From: Paenibacillus flagellatus | GTDB taxonomy: Bacteria > Bacillota > Bacilli > Paenibacillales > NBRC-103111 | Direction of reading: 5' to 3' | Length of the DNA stretch: 64,000 bases | NCBI RefSeq assembly: GCF_003217775.1 | Contig: NZ_QJVJ01000007.1 | Span: 310,001-374,000, forward strand | Part shown: positions 47,443 to 55,424 of the stretch, piece after piece | Position numbering within the stretch: the first letter of the stretch is position 1 | Layout: every line of letters starts with the position of its first letter | Program-made: the position numbers and the translations under genes | Notes under the pieces: generated by a model | Seen by the model: only the letters and a program-made list of their open reading frames with translations | What the model was told of the DNA's origin: nothing | Databases searched by the model: none

Positions 47443-48963
47443 ATGGCGTTGATCGGAATCGACATCGGCACGACGCACTGCAAGGCGGGACTGTTCCGGG
47501 AGGACGGGACGCCCGTCCGCATCGCCTCCCGTCCCACCGAAACGTTACGCAGCCCGGAGGGCTACGCGTATTACGACCCGGACCGGCTGTGGGTCACGGT
47601 CGCGTCCGCCATAAGCGAAGCGGCGGCCGGCGGCGAAGCCGTAGACGGAGTCGCTGCCGGGGCCGTCTCGGCAATCGGGGTCGCCAGCATGGCGGAAAGC
47701 GGGCTGCTCGTCGACCGCGAAAGCGGGGAGCCGCGCTCGCTGTTTCTGCCGTGGTTCGACCCGTGCGCCGCCGCCTTCGCGGACGTCGTCGAGGCGGCGG
47801 ACGATCCGCTGTCGCGCTTCGCCAAGACGGGGCTGCGCGCCAGTTTCAAGCAAGGGCTGACGAAGCTGCTCTGGCTGAAGCAAAGACGGCCCGACGCGTT
47901 CCGCGGCGCCGTATGGCTGTCGGCGGCCGATTATATCGCGTACCGGCTGACCGGCGTCATGGCGACCGATTATACGCTGGCCGCCCGCACGTTCGCCTTC
48001 GACATCGCGAAGGCCGACTGGGACCGCGATTGGATTCGCCATTTCGGCTTGCCGCCCGACCTGTTCCCGGACGCGTTCCGCTGCGGCACGAAGATCGGCA
48101 GGGTGACGCCGGAGGCGGCCGCCGCCTGCGGGATCGGCTCCGGCGCGGCTGTCGGCGTCGCCGGCCACGATCACGTCTGCGCCGCCTTGGCGGTCGGCGC
48201 CGTCGCACCGGGAGACGCGTACGACTCGATGGGGACGGCCGAGACGCTCGTCGGAACGGTCGACGCGTCGCCGCTCGGCGCCGCCGAGTACGAGTCCGGA
48301 CTGGCGTACGGCCTGCACGCCGTCCGCGGGCGGCATTTCTGGATGGGCGGCTTGTCGGCGTCCGGCGGATCGGTGGAATGGCTCCGTTCGCTGCTCGGCG
48401 ACGAGCCGCTCGATTACGGGCGCGTCCTGGCGATGCTCGACCGATTGTCCCCCGAGCCGACGGGCATTTTGTACTTTCCGTATTTGTCCGGAAGCGGGGC
48501 GCCGCAGCCCGATCCGAAGGCGTCCGGCGCATTCGTCGGCTTGAAGGCGGCCCACGGGAAGGCGGAGCTTATGAAAGCGGTGCTGGAGGGCACCGCCTAC
48601 GAGCTGGAATCGATCCGCCGGGCCGCCGAAAAGGCGGCGGGACGGCGCATCGGCTCTATGGTGGCGGTCGGCGGCGGAACGAAAAACCGCCACTGGATGC
48701 AGATCAAGGCGGACGTCTCCGGCTGCCGGATCGGCAAAGCCGGGCTGCCGGAGGCGACGCTGCTCGGCGCCGCGCTCGCGGCGGGCGTCGCCGGCGGCGC
48801 GTACGCCGATGCCGAACGAGCCGCCGAGGCGGCGGCCGCGAGCCGCAGCGTCGAGTGGGTATATCCGCAAGCCGGACGCCACGAGCGGTATCGAAAGCTT
48901 TACGAGGAAGGCTACATGCCGCTGCAAGGTCCGCTCCGACTCGTTTACCATACATTCAGCTAG
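47443..48963 (+). CDS. FGGY family carbohydrate kinase
   Basis: 506-residue kinase of the FGGY family (xylulokinase/gluconokinase relatives). The N-terminal phosphate loop is GIDIGTTHCKAGLF. KQGLTKLLWLKQRRP and SAADYIAYRLTG belong to the first lobe; the second lobe has GHDHVCAALAVGAV, PYLSGSGAPQPDP and VAVGGGTKNRHWMQIKADV. TGGAGGGA lies 11 nt before ATG 47443. Placement between a racemase-like gene and a class II aldolase suggests an isomerise, phosphorylate and cleave sequence. The exact sugar cannot be read from the sequence. Confidence 0.92.
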   Translation: MALIGIDIGTTHCKAGLFREDGTPVRIASRPTETLRSPEGYAYYDPDRLWVTVASAISEAAAGGEAVDGVAAGAVSAIGVASMAESGLLVDRESGEPRSLFLPWFDPCAAAFADVVEAADDPLSRFAKTGLRASFKQGLTKLLWLKQRRPDAFRGAVWLSAADYIAYRLTGVMATDYTLAARTFAFDIAKADWDRDWIRHFGLPPDLFPDAFRCGTKIGRVTPEAAAACGIGSGAAVGVAGHDHVCAALAVGAVAPGDAYDSMGTAETLVGTVDASPLGAAEYESGLAYGLHAVRGRHFWMGGLSASGGSVEWLRSLLGDEPLDYGRVLAMLDRLSPEPTGILYFPYLSGSGAPQPDPKASGAFVGLKAAHGKAELMKAVLEGTAYELESIRRAAEKAAGRRIGSMVAVGGGTKNRHWMQIKADVSGCRIGKAGLPEATLLGAALAAGVAGGAYADAERAAEAAAASRSVEWVYPQAGRHERYRKLYEEGYMPLQGPLRLVYHTFS

Positions 48964-48975
48964 GGAGAGATGACT

Positions 48976-49896
48976 GTGAGCCAAAGTACGAGACCCCATA
49001 ATGTGATTACGTTGAAACGCGCACTGGAAACCGCCGAGCGGCACGGTTACGCCCTCGGCTCCTTTTCTCCCCGCTATACGCCGATGATCGCGCCCGTGCT
49101 GCGCGCCGGCCAACGGATGAACTCGCCGCTCATCGTGCAAATTTCGAGCAAGGAGCTGGACCGGTACGGCATTACCCCGAAGGAGTTCGCCGACGAATTT
49201 TACCGCGTCGTCGAGCAGGAGAGCATTACGGTCCCGGTCGTGCTTCATCTGGACCATACGAAGGAGATGGCGGTCATCGAAGCGGCCATCGCCGCCGGGT
49301 TCACATCGGTCATGATCGACGCTTCCGAGAAGGAGCTCGAGGAAAACATCGCGATTTCCAAGCAAGCGGCCGAATATGCGCATCGTCACGGCGTGTCCGT
49401 CGAAGCCGAGCTCGGCATGATCGGCACGACCGACTTCGTCGAAACGGACAAAGACGAGGAGCTGTACACCGATCCGAAGGAAGCCGAGCGGTTCGTCGGC
49501 GAGACGCGGGTCGACGCGCTGGCCGTCTCGTGCGGAACGGCGCACGGCGTCTACATGGTGCGCCAGCCGAAAATCGACTACGACCGGCTGAAGGCGATCC
49601 GCAGGCTGACCCCGGTTCATCTCGTGCTGCACGGCGGCTCGGGTGTTCCGGCCGACATGATGTCGAAGGCGATCAAGCTGGAAGGCGGCGGCGTCAGCAA
49701 GGTGAACATCGCCACCGATCTCGAGCTGTCGCTGCTCGAAGCGCTCGGCCGCGAGGAACGGATGACGAACGCGGAGTGCAAGGCGCTGCCGGCCGATCGT
49801 CTCGAGCAAGGCCGCGCGGCGGTGGAGAAGACGGTCGCCGACAAAATGAGCAACTTCCTTTCGAGCGCCGGACAGGCGGGCACGTTCGCGCTATAA
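48976..49896 (+). CDS. Class II fructose-bisphosphate-type aldolase (FbaA/GatY family)
   Basis: 306-residue zinc aldolase. The zinc motif H91-LDH94 (VVLHLDHTKEM) is followed by SVMIDASEKELEENI, SVEAELGMIG and the phosphate-binding SCGTAHG and LVLHGGSG. This family cleaves ketose phosphates to DHAP and an aldehyde. The GTG start at 48976 is preferred since GGGAG (48963-48967) is 8 nt upstream; ATG 48970 would be only 2 nt away. As the third gene after racemase-like and kinase genes, it probably cleaves the product of that kinase rather than serving glycolysis. Confidence 0.9.
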   Translation: MSQSTRPHNVITLKRALETAERHGYALGSFSPRYTPMIAPVLRAGQRMNSPLIVQISSKELDRYGITPKEFADEFYRVVEQESITVPVVLHLDHTKEMAVIEAAIAAGFTSVMIDASEKELEENIAISKQAAEYAHRHGVSVEAELGMIGTTDFVETDKDEELYTDPKEAERFVGETRVDALAVSCGTAHGVYMVRQPKIDYDRLKAIRRLTPVHLVLHGGSGVPADMMSKAIKLEGGGVSKVNIATDLELSLLEALGREERMTNAECKALPADRLEQGRAAVEKTVADKMSNFLSSAGQAGTFAL

Positions 49897-49944
49897 GCCG
49901 ACTTAGGGGCGGGATGAAATCGGCCCCGTACAAGAGGTGATCGC

Positions 49945-52900
49945 ATGACGGAACGACGGATCTGGTCGATCGGCTCTCCCGACGGGAAGTCCGCCGATTT
50001 GTACGACAATTACAAGACGCCGACGGTGCCGGGCGACGCGACATGGCGCGTGCCGTCCGATCCCGCGGCGGGGAACGGCAGCCAGCGGTGGCCGATCTTC
50101 CACCCGAGCGAGGCGGACCCCGAAGCGGGCTACCGGACGTATACGTACGGGATCGAGTTCGAGCTGGCGGACCGGCCGGCGGGGAACTGCGCGTTGCGCA
50201 TTCATTACTTGGTCATCGCGCCGCGGCTCGCTTATTTGGAAATCGGCGTAAACGGCACGGCCGGCCATGCGTACTTTCGCCCCGTTCCTTCGCAATCGGG
50301 GGAAATCCGGCTGTATGCCGGCCTGCATACGACGATCTATTCGGAAGGCGTCGCGGAAGTCGTCATTCCGGGCGGCCTGCTGCGGCAGGGAGTGAACCGC
50401 CTCGAGCTGACCGCCCGGGACGGCGGGGAATACATCCGCATCGATCGCGTCGAGAAAATCAAACGGCTCGACCGGATGGCGAACGGCGCCGGCTTCCTGT
50501 ACCAATGCATCGCCCTGTCGGAGCTGGCGGACGAGACGGACGCCGCGGGATTGCGGCGGGCGGAGCCGATTCCGTCGGTGCTGTATTACCGGAACGACCG
50601 CGGCGACTTGGTCGAGCGGTGCGACCTGTACCTGGAGTTCGACGGCCCGGTTTGGGACGCGGCGCTGACGGCGACGGTCGGCGACGCCTCCCGAACGGAA
50701 CGGATCGAGCTGCACGTGCCGGATGCGGCGTTCGGCCATCGCCGCATCGCGTTCGATTTGTTCGACGGCGAGGGCGAAGTAAAGGTCGCGATCGAAGGGA
50801 CGGTCGGAGGGAAGGCCGTATCGTGGCAAGGGAATGTGGAACGCCGGCGGAAATGGAAGGTGTTCGTTACCGACCACGCCCATACGGATATCGGGTATAC
50901 GCACCGGCAGTGGGAGGTGGCCGAGCGTCTGTGCCGGAATGTCGATACGGCGATCGATTTTCTCGAAGCGGAGGAGGCGGAACGGGCGTCTCGGCCGGAT
51001 ACGGCGCCGGCGTTCGCCTACCACCTCGATTCGTTCTGGGTGCTGGAGACGTACTTGGAAACGCGGAGCGAGCGTCGCAAGGAGCAGCTGCTGAAATGGG
51101 TCAAGGCGGGCCGCATCAACGTCGTCAGCAATTACGTGGACCTGCTTACGCAGTACGCGGCACTCGAGGATTTGATCCGCAACGGGGAACGGACGGACGG
51201 CTACTTGCGACCGCACGGCATGAAGGCCGATCTGTCGGCCGTCGTCGACGTCGCCTCGATTACCGGATCGATGCCGGCGATCCTGGAAGGGTGCGGCGTC
51301 CCGTATTTGGTCCACGCGAACAATCAGGACCGCGGACCGTTCCGGTTGAACGGCGGCTTGCACCGCGTATCGCCTTTTTATTGGGAAGGGACGAACGGCG
51401 GCAAAGTGCTGGTCTGGCTGGCGAAAATGTACTGCGAGCTGCGCAAGGTGTGCGGCAGCCCGCCGCTGGCGAATGCCGCGGAGCGCGGACTCGGCATGTG
51501 GCTGCAGGAGTACGAGACGGGCGACTACGCGCCGGATGCGGTTATGCTGTACGGCCAGGAGGCGGACAATACCGACCTCGACCCGCAGCCGAACGCGTTC
51601 ATCGCCGAATGGAACGCCAAGTACGAATATCCGAAGCTGATCGCGGGCCACCTCGGCGATTTCTTCCGTTACGTCGAGGACCGTTTCGGCGATACGCTGC
51701 GCACGTTCCAGGGCGACGGCGGCGCGTATTGGGAAGACGGCGCCGGCTCGTCGATCGTCCCGACGATCGACGTCCGGCACGCGCAGGCGATGCTGCCGGC
51801 GGCGGAACGGCTCGAATCGCTCGCCGTTATCCACAACGGCGATTGGAGCTATCCCGAGCGCCAGTTCGACGAGGCGTGGCGCGAGCTGCTTCTGTACGAC
51901 GAGCATACTTGGGGCGCGTTTCTCAGCTGCACCGACCCGGAGGCGCTGCTCGCCCGCGACCAATGGACGATCAAGGAGCATATGGCGAACGGGGCGAAGC
52001 GGTGGGCCGACCGGCTGCTGCACGGAGCGGCGACGCGGCATTCGCTCAGCTGGAACAACGACGGTCGCGAGGTCGTCGTGTACAACCCGAACAGCTGGAC
52101 GTTCGGCGGTCCGGTGACGGTCGAAATCGGCGCGGGCGAAAACGTATACGATGCGGAAAGCGGACGGCCCGTACCGGCGCGGCTCGTACGAAAGCTGAAC
52201 GGGCAGTCGATCGTCGAGCTGTGGGTCGACGACATGCCCGGGCTCAGCTACCGGAGGCTCGTGCTGCGCGAGGAGGCGTCGCCCGCGGCGCGCGCCGGTG
52301 CCGGGACGACGGTCGAGGCGGTCGGTATCGCCGACGGCGGCCGGGAGCTGACGCTCGAGAACGACTGGTACCGGCTGACCGTCTCGACGGCGCGCGGCTT
52401 CGCCACCGGGCTGTTCGACAAGGAGCTCGGCCGGGAGCTGGCCGACGGGGCGGACGTCTGGGGCTTCGGCCAGCTGCTGTACGCGGAAGGCGGGGAAGGG
52501 ACCCGGCTCGTCAGCAACCAATCCGACCTGCAGGACGGCGACCCGCACGTGCGGGGCGAGTTCGAGCCGAAGTCGGCGGAGCTGAAACGGTACGATTACG
52601 GAACGGCGATCGTGCTGACCGGCTCGGTTCCGTACGGGGAGCTGACCGTCGAATGGTCGCTGCCGAACGGCGCGAAGCGGGTCGACGTCCGCTACGCGTA
52701 CCGGAAAGAAGAGCGGACGGAGAAGGAAGCGGTGTACGTGGCGTTCCCGGTCGCGCAGCCCGGGGCGCTGGTTCATTCCGACTCGCAGCTCGGCTGGGTA
52801 TGCTGGGACAAGGACCAGCTGCCGGGCGGCTGCAAGGAATGGCTGCCGCTGCAGACCGGGATTTGGGTGAACGGCGGCGACGCCGACGTATTCATCGCCT

Positions 52901-53466
52901 CCCCGGACATTCCGCTCTTCTGCGTCGGGGACGTCGTGAAAGGGCGTTGGCCGAAGGAAATGGATTTGACCGGCGGACGCATATTCTCGTACGTGCTGAA
53001 CAATTACTGGCATACGAACTACAAGGCGTCGCAAGGCGGCGATATCGCGTTCCGTTATTCGATTACGAGCGGACGCGGATTGGCGAAGCCGGACTTGTAC
53101 AAGTTCGGCTGGCAGCAGCGGATGCCGCTCTATGCGCAGCGGATGAGCTTCCAGGACTTCCGCGACACGAAGCCGCCGTACGAAGCGAAGACGGGCGGCA
53201 CGCTCGCCCGGATCGGCGGAGACGGGGTCGTCGCGACGACGGTCAAGAAGGCGAGAGGGGCGGACGGCTACGTCGTCCGGCTGCTCGACATCGCAGGCCG
53301 GCCGAATACGGCGACGGTGGACATTCCGGGCCGGCGCATCGTCAAGGCGGTGCGCACCGACCTGCTCGAGCGCGAGCTCGGCGAGCTGCCGGTGGCGGCC
53401 GACGGCACGCTCGCCGTAGACGTGCCGGCTTGGGGGCTGGCGACGGTGCGCATCGAGCTGGCGTAG
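49945..53466 (+). CDS. Large GH38-like glycosidase with N-terminal beta domains
   Basis: 1173-residue protein without a signal peptide. Residues 1-300 are beta-sandwich modules; the first (YGIEFELADRPAGNCALRIHYLVIAP) resembles the carbohydrate-binding domain of rhamnogalacturonan lyases. The GH38 catalytic part starts at D310-HAHTDIGYTH, followed by AFAYHLDSFWVLETYL and VVDVASITGSMPAILEGCGVPY, and a later DEHTWGAF. C-terminal beta domains complete it. AAGAGGTGA precedes ATG 49945. It is much longer than ordinary GH38 enzymes and its nucleophile region is divergent, so alpha-mannosidase activity is likely but not certain. Confidence 0.85.
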   Translation: MTERRIWSIGSPDGKSADLYDNYKTPTVPGDATWRVPSDPAAGNGSQRWPIFHPSEADPEAGYRTYTYGIEFELADRPAGNCALRIHYLVIAPRLAYLEIGVNGTAGHAYFRPVPSQSGEIRLYAGLHTTIYSEGVAEVVIPGGLLRQGVNRLELTARDGGEYIRIDRVEKIKRLDRMANGAGFLYQCIALSELADETDAAGLRRAEPIPSVLYYRNDRGDLVERCDLYLEFDGPVWDAALTATVGDASRTERIELHVPDAAFGHRRIAFDLFDGEGEVKVAIEGTVGGKAVSWQGNVERRRKWKVFVTDHAHTDIGYTHRQWEVAERLCRNVDTAIDFLEAEEAERASRPDTAPAFAYHLDSFWVLETYLETRSERRKEQLLKWVKAGRINVVSNYVDLLTQYAALEDLIRNGERTDGYLRPHGMKADLSAVVDVASITGSMPAILEGCGVPYLVHANNQDRGPFRLNGGLHRVSPFYWEGTNGGKVLVWLAKMYCELRKVCGSPPLANAAERGLGMWLQEYETGDYAPDAVMLYGQEADNTDLDPQPNAFIAEWNAKYEYPKLIAGHLGDFFRYVEDRFGDTLRTFQGDGGAYWEDGAGSSIVPTIDVRHAQAMLPAAERLESLAVIHNGDWSYPERQFDEAWRELLLYDEHTWGAFLSCTDPEALLARDQWTIKEHMANGAKRWADRLLHGAATRHSLSWNNDGREVVVYNPNSWTFGGPVTVEIGAGENVYDAESGRPVPARLVRKLNGQSIVELWVDDMPGLSYRRLVLREEASPAARAGAGTTVEAVGIADGGRELTLENDWYRLTVSTARGFATGLFDKELGRELADGADVWGFGQLLYAEGGEGTRLVSNQSDLQDGDPHVRGEFEPKSAELKRYDYGTAIVLTGSVPYGELTVEWSLPNGAKRVDVRYAYRKEERTEKEAVYVAFPVAQPGALVHSDSQLGWVCWDKDQLPGGCKEWLPLQTGIWVNGGDADVFIASPDIPLFCVGDVVKGRWPKEMDLTGGRIFSYVLNNYWHTNYKASQGGDIAFRYSITSGRGLAKPDLYKFGWQQRMPLYAQRMSFQDFRDTKPPYEAKTGGTLARIGGDGVVATTVKKARGADGYVVRLLDIAGRPNTATVDIPGRRIVKAVRTDLLERELGELPVAADGTLAVDVPAWGLATVRIELA

Positions 53467-53569
53467 CGGCAGCGGGCGAAATCGCGTACAAAACGACTTT
53501 ATTCGCACGATAGTCCGGCTCTTTTGCCGCATTTTCCCTATCTCACTGGAACAGGAGGCCGGCCGCATT

Positions 53570-55372
53570 ATGCTGAAGCCGCTATCCGACAACCTCTTTC
53601 TCTACGAGGACAGCTGCAGCGTCTACGTCGTCCGCAGCGGCTCCGAAGCGCTGCTGATCGATTTCGGCGGCGGCGGCGTCCTCGACGCGCTCGGCGCCAT
53701 CGGCGTCGAGCGGGTGGCCGGCGTCTGGATGACGCACCACCACCGCGACCAAGGGCAAGGGCTCGGGCGGGCCGCCGAAGCCGGCATCCCGATCCTCGTC
53801 CCCCACGCCGAGCGCGAGCTGTTCGACGAGGCGGATCTGCATTGGCAGCGAAAGCAGCTGTCCAACGAATACAGCGGCCGGCAGGACCGGTTCAGCCTGC
53901 TCCGCTCCGTCCCGGTAGCGGATACGCTGCGCGATTACAGCGAGCACGTCTTCGGCGGCTGGACGCTGACCGTGCTGCCGACGCCCGGACACACGGTCGG
54001 CTCGATCAGCGTGCTGGCCCGCCGCGACGGCCGGACGTACGCGTTCACCGGCGACCTGATCGCGGCGCCGGGCAAAATATGGTCGCTCGCCGCGACGCAA
54101 TGGTCGTACAACGGCGGAGAAGGGCTGCCCGCGACGGCCGCCTCTCTGCTCGACTTGAAGGACCGGGAGCCGGACGTCCTGCTCCCGTCGCACGGCGCGC
54201 CGATCGCAAACCCCGGCGAAGCGATCGACTTGACCGTTTCCCGGCTGCGCGAGCTGATGGCGTACAGAGGGCACAATCCTCGGCTGCTGCTGCTTCGCGA
54301 CAAGCCGTACGAGAACGTGACGCCGCATTTGCTGGCGAGCCGGGCGAGCTTCGCGAATTACTACGTGCTGCTGTCGGACAGCGGCAAGGCGCTGCTGTTC
54401 GATTTCGGCTACGACTTCATGACCGGGATGGCCGTCGAGACGGCTCGCCCGGCCCGCAGGCCGTGGCTGTACTCGCTGCCGGCGCTGAAGCGGAATTACG
54501 GCGTCGCCCGCATCGACGTCGTCGTGCCGACGCATTACCACGACGACCATGTCGCGGGCATCAACCTGCTGCGCGACGTCGAGGGGACGCGGGTGTGGGC
54601 GCCGGACAACTTCGCCGACGTGCTCGAGCGCCCCGAGCGGTTCGACGTGCAGTGTCTCTGGTTCGAGCCGATCCCGGTCGACCGGAGGCTGCCGCTCGGC
54701 ACCCCGATCCGCTGGGAGGAGTACGAGCTGACGCTGTACGAGCAGGGCGGCCATACGCTGTACGCGGCGGCGATTTTCCTCGAGGTCGACGGGAAGAAGG
54801 TGCTCGTCGGCGGCGACCAATACCAAGGCGAGATGTGGAATTACGTCTACCGGAACCGGTTCCGGATTCCGGACTACGCGGCGAGCGCGGCGCTGTACCG
54901 GCGGCTTGCGCCGGACGTCGTCGTAACCGGGCACGCCGAGCCGCTCTGGACGACGCCCGCCTACTTCGACGCGCTGGACGAGCGCGGGGAAGCGCTCGAG
55001 CGGCTGCACCGCGAGCTGCTGCCGCTCGGCGAAGCCGATTTCGGCGCCGAAGGGTTCGCCGCGCGGCTCGAGCCGTATCAGGCGATCGCGAGCCCCGGCG
55101 AGACGATCGAGTACGAGGCCGAGACGGTCAACCCGTTCGGCCGCCCGGCCGAGCTCGTCCTCGAGCCGGTGCTGCCGACGGGATGGACGGCCGAGCCGGC
55201 CGTCGCGCGCGAGCGCTTCGCGGCGAACGAGACGCGCCGCATCCGCTTCGCGGCGACCGTGCCGCCCGGAGCCGAGCCGGTCCGGCGGGAGCGGATCGCC
55301 GTCGACGTGACGGCGGACGGACGCCGGTTCGGCCAGCAGGCCGAGGCGCTCGTGACGGTCGTCCGGCCGTAA
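53570..55372 (+). CDS. Tandem metallo-beta-lactamase-fold protein with C-terminal beta domain
   Basis: 600-residue protein with two MBL domains. The first has H56-H57-H58-R-D60-Q61, so the last His of H-x-H-x-D-H is Gln, followed by TPGHTVGSISVL and FTGDLI. The second has a full H322-Y-H324-D-D326-H327 motif, then GGHTLYAA and VGGDQYQGEMWNYVYRNRF. The final 110 residues (ASPGETIEYEAETVNPFGRPAELVLEPVLPTGW, split here only for reading) form a NEW3-like beta domain common in glycosidases. It lies between two GH38 genes, so a hydrolase acting on a sugar ester or lactone is a reasonable guess. CAGGAGG precedes ATG 53570. Confidence 0.85.
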   Translation: MLKPLSDNLFLYEDSCSVYVVRSGSEALLIDFGGGGVLDALGAIGVERVAGVWMTHHHRDQGQGLGRAAEAGIPILVPHAERELFDEADLHWQRKQLSNEYSGRQDRFSLLRSVPVADTLRDYSEHVFGGWTLTVLPTPGHTVGSISVLARRDGRTYAFTGDLIAAPGKIWSLAATQWSYNGGEGLPATAASLLDLKDREPDVLLPSHGAPIANPGEAIDLTVSRLRELMAYRGHNPRLLLLRDKPYENVTPHLLASRASFANYYVLLSDSGKALLFDFGYDFMTGMAVETARPARRPWLYSLPALKRNYGVARIDVVVPTHYHDDHVAGINLLRDVEGTRVWAPDNFADVLERPERFDVQCLWFEPIPVDRRLPLGTPIRWEEYELTLYEQGGHTLYAAAIFLEVDGKKVLVGGDQYQGEMWNYVYRNRFRIPDYAASAALYRRLAPDVVVTGHAEPLWTTPAYFDALDERGEALERLHRELLPLGEADFGAEGFAARLEPYQAIASPGETIEYEAETVNPFGRPAELVLEPVLPTGWTAEPAVARERFAANETRRIRFAATVPPGAEPVRRERIAVDVTADGRRFGQQAEALVTVVRP

Positions 55373-55424
55373 GACGAAAACGGGCGGAACGAAATCCGCC
55401 CATATAGACGGAGGGAAACAGACG

